Below are positions 1 to 8,903 of a stretch of 64,000 bases of DNA, in pieces. The notes beneath the pieces were generated by a model. That model worked only from the letters and a program-made list of their open reading frames with translations, did not search any database and was not told the origin of the DNA. A program made the position numbers and the translations under genes. Numbering within the stretch: the first letter of the stretch is position 1; each line of letters begins with the position of its first letter. The DNA comes from Pantoea agglomerans (GTDB lineage: Bacteria; Pseudomonadota; Gammaproteobacteria; Enterobacterales; Enterobacteriaceae): the NCBI RefSeq assembly GCF_020149765.1, contig NZ_CP083809.1:1984001-2048000 (forward strand). The letters are read 5' to 3'.

Positions 1-915
1 GCTAACTGCATCGCTACCTACTTTATTGTGATGGATTTCTTCTCTGTCTATAACAACACCCAGCTAAAATCAAAGATCAACACGATAACAAACGTAATCG
101 GGCTCTCTGTTGCGCTACTGATCCGGTTCCTGGTGTCGCACTTTAAGATGCCGGTTTATTACTTCACTATACCGATCGTTATTATTCCTCTTGTGCCCTA
201 TATTATGCGCCTTATCTATTTCCACTATACCACCGAAGTAAAAGCGCGCGCGAAAGGGGGAAAGATTTATAATCTGCACCTGCTTTACACGGGCGGGGCG
301 TTGATTCTCTCAAGCCTGTCTGCCGATATCTATACGCAGGTTTCGAGCCTTTTTTTAGCGCGGATACTCACCTATTCAGACCTGGGCGTCTATAGCGTGG
401 CGCTCACCCTGGGTGGCGCATGGTCATTTATTGTTTTAGCGCTGATTACCAGCTTCTTTTCGCGCATCTACAGTGAAAAAAATCCGCTGGTGGTCGAACG
501 CCTGCTGGTTAACATTAATCGCCTGGTTATCCTGCTCTCTCTGGTGATGCTCGGCGGCTTTGCTGTTTTTGGTGATGACGTTATCCGCCTGCTCTATGGC
601 GAGAGCTATAGCGACGCCGTGGCGATTATTCCCGTTATTATCATCGGTACGATGTTCTCTTCGCTCGGCACCATTTGCTACCGCTATATCATAAAGGAAT
701 CGGGCTACAGCTACCTGGCTAAAAAGATGGTTTTATGCTGTCTGTTAACCATCCCCTTATCCTGGCTAATGATCCATGCATTCGGCATTAAGGGAGCGGC
801 ATATTGCTTTTTGATAGTAGAGCTTTTGTCCTGCACGCTGCTTAATTACTTTTTTAAAGATAAAACCATTTTCAAAATGCATCTTGGCATCTTCAAATCA
901 AGAGGGTCTGCTTAA
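1..915 (+). CDS. Oligosaccharide flippase (Wzx-like), C-terminal part
   Basis: The reading frame is open from base 1, so the gene enters from outside the window; about 304 residues of the C-terminal part are present. The protein is a chain of hydrophobic helices separated by short basic loops, with the YG(E/S)-type loop and late helices typical of polysaccharide-biosynthesis flippases (MOP/MATE superfamily, Wzx/RfbX group), which move undecaprenol-linked repeat units across the inner membrane. GTG and ATG codons at 28-33 are internal. The next gene starts directly after its stop codon, implying one transcript and a surface polysaccharide cluster to the left. A+T content is higher than in the genes further right, as usual for such clusters. 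The sugar specificity cannot be told. Confidence 0.85.
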   Translation, partial: ANCIATYFIVMDFFSVYNNTQLKSKINTITNVIGLSVALLIRFLVSHFKMPVYYFTIPIVIIPLVPYIMRLIYFHYTTEVKARAKGGKIYNLHLLYTGGALILSSLSADIYTQVSSLFLARILTYSDLGVYSVALTLGGAWSFIVLALITSFFSRIYSEKNPLVVERLLVNINRLVILLSLVMLGGFAVFGDDVIRLLYGESYSDAVAIIPVIIIGTMFSSLGTICYRYIIKESGYSYLAKKMVLCCLLTIPLSWLMIHAFGIKGAAYCFLIVELLSCTLLNYFFKDKTIFKMHLGIFKSRGSA

Positions 916-1779
916 ATGATAAAACAAACGGTAAAGTCCGCCTTAAAGATAAGTGCAAATATCTTTCCTGAGTCATGTGCAAAGGCGCACTATTTTATCA
1001 GGTTCAGGAAAAGACTTAACCTGACCAATCCCTCTAACCTTAATGAGAAGATTCAGTGGCTGAAGTTTAACGAACTCGACAACGATATTTACACGCTGTG
1101 CGCCGACAAATACAAGGTCAGGGAGTATGTCTCATCAAAAGGCTGCGGTGAGATCCTAAACGATCTCTACGGCGTTTATGATAACCCCCAGGATATCGAC
1201 TACAGGGCGCTGCCCGAAAAGTTTGCGCTTAAATGCAACCATGGCGCAGGCTATAATATTATCTGTAGTGATAAAGCCCGGCTCGATATTGAGAAAACCA
1301 ACCGGCAGCTCAACAGGTGGCTAAAAGAGGATTTCTCATCGCTTTTTGTCGAGCCGCAGTACAAAAAAATCGAAAGAAAAATTTTGTGCGAAAAGTTTAT
1401 TGACAATGCGCGCGGCGGTTTTCCCGATGATTACAAGTTTTACTGTTTTAACGGCAGACCCTATGCGGTAATGGTCTGTGTCGGACGCGAAAAGGGAAGG
1501 CCAAAGTTCTACTATTTTGATATGAACTGGCATCCTCTTCCTTTCGAAGATACTCTTGAGCTAATCAGCAAAAACGATTATCCCGCCATGCCTGATGGCT
1601 TTGATAAAATGAAACACTATGCGACGCAGTTAGCCTCCGACTTCAAGTTTGTACGCGCCGATTTTTATCTTATCGCGGGCAGGGTTATTTTTGGCGAACT
1701 GACCTTTACGCCGTCAGCCGGGCTGGATGTTACGTTACAGCAGGCGGATATCATTTTAGGCAGCCAGTTAACCCTGTAA
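916..1779 (+). CDS. TupA-like ATP-grasp protein of polysaccharide cluster
   Basis: A 287-residue soluble protein whose opening (basic residues, then NLNEKIQWLK near residue 42, KYKVREYV near 70, and KCNHGAGYN near 111) matches the TupA-like ATP-grasp family (PF14305) often annotated as glycosyltransferase in capsule and O-antigen clusters. ATP-grasp enzymes form amide bonds between a carboxylate and an amine, so the likely role is to decorate a uronic-acid-containing glycan with an amino compound; that role is an inference from the family. The start codon abuts the flippase stop; AGAGGG inside the flippase end serves as ribosome binding site. It is the last gene of the cluster, followed by 180 bp without a recognisable gene. 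Confidence 0.8.
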   Translation: MIKQTVKSALKISANIFPESCAKAHYFIRFRKRLNLTNPSNLNEKIQWLKFNELDNDIYTLCADKYKVREYVSSKGCGEILNDLYGVYDNPQDIDYRALPEKFALKCNHGAGYNIICSDKARLDIEKTNRQLNRWLKEDFSSLFVEPQYKKIERKILCEKFIDNARGGFPDDYKFYCFNGRPYAVMVCVGREKGRPKFYYFDMNWHPLPFEDTLELISKNDYPAMPDGFDKMKHYATQLASDFKFVRADFYLIAGRVIFGELTFTPSAGLDVTLQQADIILGSQLTL

Positions 1780-1961
1780 CCCGCCGCGCAATCCTCTGCC
1801 GATCCTCCCTCCCTTGCCAGCGATGGCGCAGGGGACCCCATTAGCGTCCGTGAGTCGACAGTTGAGCCGTCTGTCGATTCAGCTGCCGTTGTCTCGCCAG
1901 ATGCTGACCGGCCTTGCAAATTAACAGGGCAGCGATGCAGCGACCGCACCGCCACCGATGG

Positions 1962-3191
1962 TCAGCTCTGCGCCGCCAGCAGGCAAAGCCTCTCCGCCAC
2001 CTGATAAGATTTCACAAACGACGAGATGGGCAGAAATTCGAAGCGGGAGTGGAAGTTGTGCGCGCCGGTAAAAAAGTTTGGCGTCAGCAGCCCCTTCGCC
2101 GACAGCGCCGCCCCGTCGGTGCCGCCGCGCATGGGGATCACCTTCGGTTCAATATTGAGATCCGCCAGCGCGGCGAAGATCAGATCGATGGCGCGGCGAT
2201 CCGCGCCTACGGCGTTGCTGATATTGCTGTAGATATCGCTGATGCTGATGGTGACGCTGCCGGTCGGGTAGCGTTGCGCAATCTGCATCACCGCCTGCTG
2301 CAGCTGCGCCTTACGCGCGGCAAACTGCGCCAGATCGAAATCGCGAATCGAGGCCTTCAGCGTTGCCTGGCTGGCGCCCGCCTGCATCTCGTTAAACCAG
2401 ATATAGCCTTCACGGCCCTCGGTATGCTCCGGCGTCTCCTGACGATCGAACAGGCTGATAAAGTCGTGCGCCATCAGCAGCGGATTGACCAGCACCCCTT
2501 TGGCCGACATCGGGTGCGCCGGCACGCCGGTGAAGGTGATTTCCGCTGAGGCGGCATTAAAGTTCTCATAAACCACTTCCCCCAGCTCGCAGCAGTCGAT
2601 AGTCCAGGCGAAATCGACGTTAAAGCGCCGCTCCAGATCGAGCGCTTTGGCGCCGCGCAGGCCGATCTCCTCATCGGGCACAAAGGCCACCACGATATCG
2701 CCGTGATCGCCCTGCAAATTCTCCATCAGCGTCATCACCACCGTTACCGCCGCTTTATTGTCTGCGCCCAGCACGCTGGTGCCGTCGCTGAAAATAATCT
2801 CTTCGCCGAGATAGGGGGCGATCTCTGGATGCTCGTCGCGGCGCAGCCAGATATCTTCCCGCGCGTTAAGCAACAGATCCTCGCCCTGCCAGGTGAGGAT
2901 CTGCGGATGGATATCGGGCGACAGCCCCACATCGACGGTATCGATATGGGTGATAAACCCGATGCGCGGCGCATCCTGCCGGTTGCCGCGCTTCACTGCG
3001 GTCACCGTGGCGCAGTCGTCGATAACGACCTCATCCAGCCCGAGAGCGGTCAGCTCCTGCGCCAGCAGCTGCGCCATGGCGTGCTGGGATGGCGTGCTCG
3101 GCAAAGTATTCGATTTAGCGTCGCTCTGGCTACTGACCGCCAGATAGCGGAAAAAACGTTGGGTTAACTGATTTGCAAGGGCTGTCATCAC
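1962..3191 (-). CDS. pepT: Peptidase T (tripeptide aminopeptidase)
   Basis: A 409-residue M20B metallopeptidase that removes the N-terminal residue from tripeptides in the cytoplasm. The di-zinc site is visible: THIDTVD (His82, Asp84), LGADNKA (bridging Asp144) and PDEEIG (catalytic Glu174, metal Glu175), with the M20 dimerisation domain between about residues 210 and 320. The length equals E. coli PepT. AAGGATCAGTG gives a good ribosome binding site for the ATG at 3191. It converges with the polysaccharide genes and diverges from the DppA-like gene, forming with it and the M20 peptidase further right a peptide-use neighbourhood. PepT in enterics is induced without oxygen by FNR; no clear FNR box was identified here. 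Confidence 0.95.
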   Translation of the reverse strand: MMTALANQLTQRFFRYLAVSSQSDAKSNTLPSTPSQHAMAQLLAQELTALGLDEVVIDDCATVTAVKRGNRQDAPRIGFITHIDTVDVGLSPDIHPQILTWQGEDLLLNAREDIWLRRDEHPEIAPYLGEEIIFSDGTSVLGADNKAAVTVVMTLMENLQGDHGDIVVAFVPDEEIGLRGAKALDLERRFNVDFAWTIDCCELGEVVYENFNAASAEITFTGVPAHPMSAKGVLVNPLLMAHDFISLFDRQETPEHTEGREGYIWFNEMQAGASQATLKASIRDFDLAQFAARKAQLQQAVMQIAQRYPTGSVTISISDIYSNISNAVGADRRAIDLIFAALADLNIEPKVIPMRGGTDGAALSAKGLLTPNFFTGAHNFHSRFEFLPISSFVKSYQVAERLCLLAAQS

Positions 3192-3307
3192 TGATCCTTA
3201 TTTGTCTGCCAGCAGCAGGATTCGCTATGTTACGAAAACGTGGTATCCATAAAGCGCCTGGATCATTTAGGGAATCTGACCAACGGAAGTCAATAAAAAG
3301 TGAGGAA

Positions 3308-4900
3308 ATGATGAAAGTGAAGATAGCGATGCTGGCGTTGCTGACCGCTACCCTGGCGCATAACGCCAGCGCGAAAACGCTGGTTTACTGTGCCGAAGGG
3401 TCGCCGGAAAACTTTAATCCGCAGCTCTACACCTCGGGAACCAGCGTGGACGCCAGCGCGGTGCCGGTCTTTAACCGGCTGGTGGATTTTAAATATGGCA
3501 CCACCGAACTGGTGCCGAGCCTGGCGGAAAGCTGGGAGATCAGCCCGGACGGCAAGGTCTACACCTTCCACCTGCGTAAAAACGTCCCTTTTCAGAGCAA
3601 TAAGGCCTTCAGGCCCAGCCGCGAATTCAACGCCGACGATGTTATCTTCTCTTTTATGCGGCAGATGGATAGCAAAAATCCCTACCACAACGTCTCGGGC
3701 GGCACCTACGCCAACTTTGACAGCCTGGAGTTGACCACGCTGATCAAGAGCATCGATCGCGTCGATGACCACACCGTGCGCTTTACCCTGAATCACGCGG
3801 AGTCGCCGTTCCTCGCCGATCTCGCCTGGTACTTCGCCTCGATTCACTCCGCCGAATATGCTGACCAGATGCTGAAGGCGGGCACGCCAGAGAAGGTCGA
3901 TATGGATCCCATCGGCACCGGGCCGTTCCAGCTGGTGCAGTATCAGAAAGACTCGCGCATTCTCTATAAGGCATTTCCAGACTACTGGGGAGGCAAGGCG
4001 AAGCTGGACCGCATCGTCTTCAGCATTACGCCGGACGCGTCGGTTCGGCTCGCCAAACTGGAGAAGGGAGAGTGTCAGATTATGCCGTTCCCGAATCCCG
4101 CCGATCTGGAGAAGATGCGCAGCAACCCGGCGATTAACCTGATGCAAAAGGCGGGGCTGAATACCGGCTTCCTCGCCTTCAACACCACCAAAGCGCCGCT
4201 GGATAAGGTTGAGGTGCGCCAGGCGCTGGCGATGGCGATTAATAAACCCGCCATCATCGACGCGATTTTCAAAGGCACCGGCACCGCGGCGAAAAATATT
4301 CTGCCGCCGGGCGTCTGGAGCGAAAACAACGCGCTGAAAGATTACGACTACGATCCGGAAAAGGCGAAGGCGCTGCTGCAACAGGCGGGTATTAAACCCG
4401 GTACCGAGATCGCGCTCTGGGCGATGCCGGTTTCCCGTCCCTATAACCCTAACGCTCGGCGTATGGCGGAGATGATCCAGGCGGACTGGGCGAAAGTCGG
4501 CATCAAGGCGACAATCGTTACCTACGAATGGGGCGAATATCTCAAGCGGGTGCGCAGCGGCGAGCATCAGGCGGCGCTGATGGGCTGGACCACCGCTACC
4601 GGCGATCCCGATAACTTCTTCGGCCCGCTCTACAGCTGTAAATCGTCCCAGGGCGGCTCAAACTCGTCGAAGTGGTGCTATCAGCCGTTTGAAAAGCTGA
4701 TCGTCGCGGCGCGCGCCGAGCCGGATCAGGGCAAGCGTACCGCGCTCTACCTGCAGGCGCAGCAGATTATGCATGACCAGATGCCGGCGGTGATGATTGC
4801 CCACTCCACCATCTTCGAGCCGGTGCGCAAAGAGGTGAGCGGCTACGATATCGATCCGTTCGGCAAACACATCTTCTATCCGGTCGATATCAAAGAGTAA
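3308..4900 (+). CDS. DppA-like dipeptide-binding periplasmic protein (orphan)
   Basis: A 530-residue family-5 extracellular solute-binding protein. It begins with a signal peptide (MMKVKIAML..ASAK) and continues with the DppA-like start TLVYCAEGSPENFNPQ; the stretch around residues 385-405 (RPYNPNARRMAEMIQADW) is nearly identical to E. coli DppA. It should bind dipeptides, and possibly heme, in the periplasm and deliver them to a Dpp-type ABC permease. No permease or ATPase genes follow, so it is an orphan that must share a transporter encoded elsewhere. ATG at 3308 is chosen over an upstream in-frame start at 3173 because it follows GTGAGGAA and opens the signal peptide. Its stop codon directly abuts the stop of the convergent LysR gene. 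Confidence 0.88.
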   Translation: MMKVKIAMLALLTATLAHNASAKTLVYCAEGSPENFNPQLYTSGTSVDASAVPVFNRLVDFKYGTTELVPSLAESWEISPDGKVYTFHLRKNVPFQSNKAFRPSREFNADDVIFSFMRQMDSKNPYHNVSGGTYANFDSLELTTLIKSIDRVDDHTVRFTLNHAESPFLADLAWYFASIHSAEYADQMLKAGTPEKVDMDPIGTGPFQLVQYQKDSRILYKAFPDYWGGKAKLDRIVFSITPDASVRLAKLEKGECQIMPFPNPADLEKMRSNPAINLMQKAGLNTGFLAFNTTKAPLDKVEVRQALAMAINKPAIIDAIFKGTGTAAKNILPPGVWSENNALKDYDYDPEKAKALLQQAGIKPGTEIALWAMPVSRPYNPNARRMAEMIQADWAKVGIKATIVTYEWGEYLKRVRSGEHQAALMGWTTATGDPDNFFGPLYSCKSSQGGSNSSKWCYQPFEKLIVAARAEPDQGKRTALYLQAQQIMHDQMPAVMIAHSTIFEPVRKEVSGYDIDPFGKHIFYPVDIKE

Positions 4901-5812
4901 TCAGGCCAGTCCGGCAGCGATGGCGTTCAGGCGCTGCTGGAGAAAGGCGAGAAAGGGCGACAGCGCCGCGTTGCGCTGTCGTCCCGACACCCGTTGCAGC
5001 TGCAGCGTGCGCTGGCTGAGCTGGTCGACTCCCATCTCGCGCAGCACCAGATGCTGGGTTTGGGTGGCGTTGAGCAGGGTAAAGGCGCTGCTGATGGTGA
5101 TCGCCTCGGGGGTATGAAGCAGAAACTGGTAAAGCGTGGCGAAATAGTCGCAGGTGAGCACCGGCTCAATAACGCAGCCGCGCATCTGGCAGGCGAGGTC
5201 GAACAGCTGCCGCACCGTGGTGTTTTGCTCCGGCAGCGCCATCGGATAGTGGCTGAGCGCCTCCAGCGTCACCGGCTGCTGCGCCAGCGGATGATCCTTG
5301 TGCATTGCCAGCAGCACCGGGGCGGGCCAGGATCCCATCACCTCTACGCCGCGTTCTGGATGAAGGCTGAACTGTAGCGCCACGTCGCACTCCCCGGCGC
5401 GCACCCGTTCCGCTACGCCCTGCGCGCTCTCTACCTTTAAGGCGAAGTAGACGCCGGGATTCAGCGCGCGAAACTCCGCCAGCAGGCCGGGCAGCAGGCT
5501 GAACGCCATGCCGTCGGTGCAGGCGATGCGGATCAGCGTGCGGCGGATCGCCTTCAGTCCCTTAATCTCCGCCAGCGCATGCTCCATATCGAGCTGGCTT
5601 TGCCGCACCTGACGGGCAAAGATCTCGCCCGCCTCATTAAGCACCATGCCGCGCGCATGACGATCGAACAGCGGCGCGCCCACCTGCGCCTCCAGCCGCT
5701 GGATCTGGCGGCTGATGGCGGAGACCGCCACAAACAGCTGCTCGCTGGCGGCGCTCAGCGACCCGCTGTTAGCCACGGCGAGGAAATAACGGATTTCACT
5801 GCTCAGCATCAT
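4901..5812 (-). CDS. LysR-family transcriptional regulator
   Basis: A 303-residue LysR-type regulator: winged helix-turn-helix in residues 1-65 (EIRYFLAVANSGSLSAASEQL then VSAISRQIQRLE), followed by the two-lobed effector domain. The start at 5812 is preferred over a longer frame because GAGGTGAG lies just upstream and the HTH begins there. It is transcribed away from the M20 peptidase/MHS transporter pair across a 150-bp gap that contains dyads (CTTTGC..GCAAGG near 5870 and TGGCAATGCCA near 5912), so it probably controls that pair and perhaps the DppA-like gene whose stop codon it touches. The effector is unknown; a peptide or amino-acid derivative is a guess from context. Confidence 0.85.
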   Translation of the reverse strand: MMLSSEIRYFLAVANSGSLSAASEQLFVAVSAISRQIQRLEAQVGAPLFDRHARGMVLNEAGEIFARQVRQSQLDMEHALAEIKGLKAIRRTLIRIACTDGMAFSLLPGLLAEFRALNPGVYFALKVESAQGVAERVRAGECDVALQFSLHPERGVEVMGSWPAPVLLAMHKDHPLAQQPVTLEALSHYPMALPEQNTTVRQLFDLACQMRGCVIEPVLTCDYFATLYQFLLHTPEAITISSAFTLLNATQTQHLVLREMGVDQLSQRTLQLQRVSGRQRNAALSPFLAFLQQRLNAIAAGLA

Positions 5813-5963
5813 CTCACCTCTGCACCCCGGCGGTGCGTGCCTCTTTATCGGGCATTCTAGCTTTGCTCTTAAAGCAAGGCTATGTCGATAAATTGATAAT
5901 TGTGGCAATGCCAGGCTTTTGGCAAAGATAGAGCGACGACACAATAAAAAAGACAGGGCAAAC

Positions 5964-7385
5964 ATGACGGAACAACAGGCGATTCAACAGGCGATGCGCT
6001 ATTTCGACAGCGGGGAATTTCAGCGGCTTCTGGCACGTCGCGTGGCGTGCGTCACCGAAAGCCAGCGGGCGGATCGCGACGGCGAGCTTAATCACTATCT
6101 GCATCAGGAGATCGCGCCGCAGCTGACGGCGCTCGGCTTCAGTCTGCAGATTATCGACAACACCGTAGCGGAAAATCGCCCGTTTCTGGTGGCGACGCGC
6201 ATCGAGGATGAGTCGCTGCCGACGCTGCTGGTCTACGGACATGGCGACGTGGTATTTGGCGACGATGAAAACTGGCGCGACGGCCTGGATCCCTGGCAGC
6301 TGACCGAAGAGGGCGACCGCTGGTATGGGCGCGGCAGCGCCGACAACAAAGGCCAGCACTGCATCAATCTGGCGGCGCTGGAGCAGGTCTACCAGGCGCG
6401 CGGCGGCCGGCTCGGCTTCAACTGTAAGATCCTGTTTGAAATGGGCGAAGAGATCGGCTCGCCGGGGCTGGCCGCGCTGTGTCAGCAGCAGCAGGCGCTG
6501 CTGCGCGCCGATCTCTTTATCGCCTCCGACGGGCCGCGCGTTAGCGCGTCGCAACCGACGCTGTTCCTTGGCTCGCGCGGCGCGGTCAATTTTCGCCTTA
6601 CTATCAGTGCGCGGGACAACGCCTATCACTCCGGCAACTGGGGCGGCCTGTTAAGCAATCCCGGCACCCAGCTGGCTAACGCCATTAGCACGCTGGTCAA
6701 CGCGCGCGGCGTGTTGCAGGTTGAGGCGCTGAAGCCCGACTCGCTGAGCGCGGCGGTGCGCGCCATTCTCAGCGATATCGAGGTGGGCGGTATGCCGGGC
6801 GATCCTGCGCTGGACGCCGGCTGGGGTGAACCCGGCCTGACGGCGGCGGAGCGCCTCTACGGCTGGAACACGCTGGAGGTGCTGGCGTTTGAAACCGGCA
6901 ATCCGGCGCGTCCCATGAACGCCATTCCCGGCGAGGCGACCGCGGTCTGTCAGCTGCGCTTTGTGGTGGGCACCGACTGGGAAAAGCTGGTGACGCACGT
7001 TGAAGCGCACCTGCGCGCCCACGGATTTGACTATGTGCAGGTTGAATTTCTGCGCGGCTCGCCCGCCACGCGCCTCGATCCGCAAAGCCCGCTGGTCGGC
7101 TGGGCGCTGGAGAGCCTGGCCGCCAGCAGCGGCAAAAAGCCGGCGCTGCTGCCTAACCTGGGCGGTTCGCTGCCAAACGAAGTCTTTTCCGATATTCTCG
7201 GCCTGCCGACCCTCTGGGTGCCGCACTCTTATCCGGCCTGCGGCCAGCACGGCGTCAACGAGCATATGCTGAAGTCCGTCGCACGCGAAGGGCTGCAGAT
7301 CATGACGGCACTGTTCTGGCAGCTGGGAGGAGAGGGCGAGGCGCTGCTGGCACGCCAGCAGGCTTATTCAGGAGCGCGCGTATGA
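5964..7385 (+). CDS. M20-family metallopeptidase
   Basis: A 473-residue M20 dizinc hydrolase (ArgE/DapE/CPG2 superfamily). Metal and catalytic motifs are GHGDV (His93, Asp95), SADNKG (Asp127) and MGEEIGS (Glu162, Glu163), with a lid/dimerisation domain in the middle. M20 enzymes of this length cleave dipeptides or acylated amino acids; the exact substrate is not visible. The ATG at 5964 is used because an upstream in-frame start at 5919 lacks a ribosome binding site. The last codons overlap the next gene by 4 nt (ATGA), so it is translationally coupled to an MHS-type transporter, suggesting uptake of a small substrate followed by intracellular hydrolysis. The divergent LysR gene is the likely regulator. 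Confidence 0.85.
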   Translation: MTEQQAIQQAMRYFDSGEFQRLLARRVACVTESQRADRDGELNHYLHQEIAPQLTALGFSLQIIDNTVAENRPFLVATRIEDESLPTLLVYGHGDVVFGDDENWRDGLDPWQLTEEGDRWYGRGSADNKGQHCINLAALEQVYQARGGRLGFNCKILFEMGEEIGSPGLAALCQQQQALLRADLFIASDGPRVSASQPTLFLGSRGAVNFRLTISARDNAYHSGNWGGLLSNPGTQLANAISTLVNARGVLQVEALKPDSLSAAVRAILSDIEVGGMPGDPALDAGWGEPGLTAAERLYGWNTLEVLAFETGNPARPMNAIPGEATAVCQLRFVVGTDWEKLVTHVEAHLRAHGFDYVQVEFLRGSPATRLDPQSPLVGWALESLAASSGKKPALLPNLGGSLPNEVFSDILGLPTLWVPHSYPACGQHGVNEHMLKSVAREGLQIMTALFWQLGGEGEALLARQQAYSGARV

Positions 7386-8656
7386 GCAGCCTGACGCAAG
7401 CGCCGCCGCAGGTTCAGATCCGGCCGAGCCTGCATAAAACGCTGTTCGCCACCTGTATTGGCAACGCGCTGGAGTGGTTCGATATTGCGGTTTACGGCTT
7501 TTTCGCCAGCTATATCGCCCACGCCTTTTTCCCCACCAGCGACGCCTCCGTGTCGCTGCTGCTCACCTTTGGCAGCTTTGGCGTCTCTTTTCTTATTCGT
7601 CCGCTCGGCGCGGTGGTGCTGGGCAACTACGCCGATCGCCACGGGCGCAAAAAGGCGCTGCTGCTCTCCATTAACCTGATGATGCTGGGCGGCGCGATCA
7701 TTACCTTTATGCCGGAGTACGGCACCATCGGGCTGGCGGCACCGCTGCTGATCATGCTGGCGCGCCTGATTCAGGGCTTCTCGGCGGGCGGCGAGTTCGG
7801 CAGCTCAACGGCGTTTCTGGTGGAGCATTTTCCCGAGCGCAAAGCCTTTATCGCCAGCTGGCAGTTTGCGACGCAGGGCGCCAGCACGCTGATGGCCTCC
7901 GCCTTTGGCCTGGGGCTGACGCAGATCCTTAGCGAGGCGCAGATCCACTCCTGGGGCTGGCGCATTCCGTTTGCCTTCGGTCTGCTAATCGGCCCGCTGG
8001 GGATCTATATCCGCCGTCACGTTCATGAACCGGCCAGCTTCGCGCAGCAGGCGAAAACCACGGCGCCGCTGAAGCAGCTGTTCGGGCAGCAGAAAGAGCG
8101 GATGCTGCTGGCGATCGGACTGATGGTGATTTCAACGGCGGTTAACTACATGCTTAACTATGTGCCGACCTACGCCACCAAAACGCTGCATCTGCCGGGC
8201 AGCGTCGCGTTTAGCGCCACGCTGCTGGCGGGCGCCATTTTGACGCTGGTCACGCCGCTGATGGGGCTGTGGGCCGAGCGCGTAGGGCGCGTGCCGCTGA
8301 TGTGGGGCTCGCTGCTGCTGCTGCTGGTGACGATCTATCCCGCCTTCAGCTATATGGTGGATCACACCTCGCCGCTGACGCTGATGCTGCTGGTGGGCTG
8401 GATGGCGCTGCTGAAATCGATCTACTTCTCCACCGTGCCGTCGGTAATGGCGGATCTCTTTCCGGTGAGCACGCGCGCCAGCGGCATGGCGATCGGCTAT
8501 AACGTTGCGGTGACCCTCTTCGGCGGCTTTGCGCCGCTGGTCTGCACGCTGCTGATTAACGCCACCGGCAGCAGCCTCGCGCCGGGATACTATCTGATGG
8601 CGGTATCGCTGCTGAGCGCCGCGGCGCTGCTGCGCAGCCGGTCGCGCGTTGCCTGA
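7382..8656 (+). CDS. MFS transporter, metabolite:H+ symporter (MHS) family
   Basis: A 424-residue, 12-helix major facilitator. The N-terminal GNALEWFDIAVYGFFA and the loop RPLGAVVLGNYADRHGRKKAL are signatures of the metabolite:H+ symporter subfamily (ProP, KgtP, ShiA, citrate carriers). The second cytoplasmic signature RLIQGFSAGGEFGSSTAFL is also present. It should import an organic acid, betaine-like or amino-acid-derived compound with protons across the inner membrane. Its start overlaps the upstream M20 peptidase gene by 4 nt, so transporter and hydrolase are probably made together. The substrate cannot be assigned from sequence alone. Confidence 0.85.
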   Translation: MSSLTQAPPQVQIRPSLHKTLFATCIGNALEWFDIAVYGFFASYIAHAFFPTSDASVSLLLTFGSFGVSFLIRPLGAVVLGNYADRHGRKKALLLSINLMMLGGAIITFMPEYGTIGLAAPLLIMLARLIQGFSAGGEFGSSTAFLVEHFPERKAFIASWQFATQGASTLMASAFGLGLTQILSEAQIHSWGWRIPFAFGLLIGPLGIYIRRHVHEPASFAQQAKTTAPLKQLFGQQKERMLLAIGLMVISTAVNYMLNYVPTYATKTLHLPGSVAFSATLLAGAILTLVTPLMGLWAERVGRVPLMWGSLLLLLVTIYPAFSYMVDHTSPLTLMLLVGWMALLKSIYFSTVPSVMADLFPVSTRASGMAIGYNVAVTLFGGFAPLVCTLLINATGSSLAPGYYLMAVSLLSAAALLRSRSRVA

Positions 8657-8698
8657 ACGCGTTTTAGAGAAGGGGTTACGGGCGAGGAAGGGGCTTAT

Positions 8699-8724
8699 CG
8701 TCTCGCGTCGCAAGGCGCGAGACG
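8699..8724. repeat. Perfect 9-bp inverted repeat after MHS transporter gene
   Basis: CGTCTCGCG (8699-8707) and CGCGAGACG (8716-8724) form a 9-bp stem with an 8-nt loop 43 bp after the transporter stop. No T-run follows on either strand, so it may be an mRNA-stabilising or Rho-linked hairpin rather than an intrinsic terminator. Confidence 0.5.
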
Positions 8725-8784
8725 GCCTGTTACCGGGGCGGGACAACCGTACAGCTTCGCATAACTGCGGCTTTTACAGCTGAA

Positions 8785-8807
8785 AAGGCCGTCTCGAGGA
8801 CGGCCTT
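8785..8807 (-). terminator. Intrinsic terminator of aldA
   Basis: AAGGCCGTC (8785-8793) and GACGGCCTT (8799-8807) form a 9-bp stem with a 5-nt loop. Read on the minus strand the right arm ends in TTTT, which fits termination about 100 nt beyond the aldA stop. Confidence 0.65.
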
Positions 8808-8903
8808 CAGGTGGTGTGCTGACAGATTATTCAGCCTGAAAAGGGCTATTGCGCTGACAACGCTGTCGAATAGCTGTTTTGCTCCAGGAGGCCCGTCTCA
8901 GCT

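Noticed and set aside
1914..2549. Long plus-strand frame of 211 codons
   Set aside because: Arg/His/Gln-rich shadow of pepT on the other strand; pepT has all catalytic motifs.
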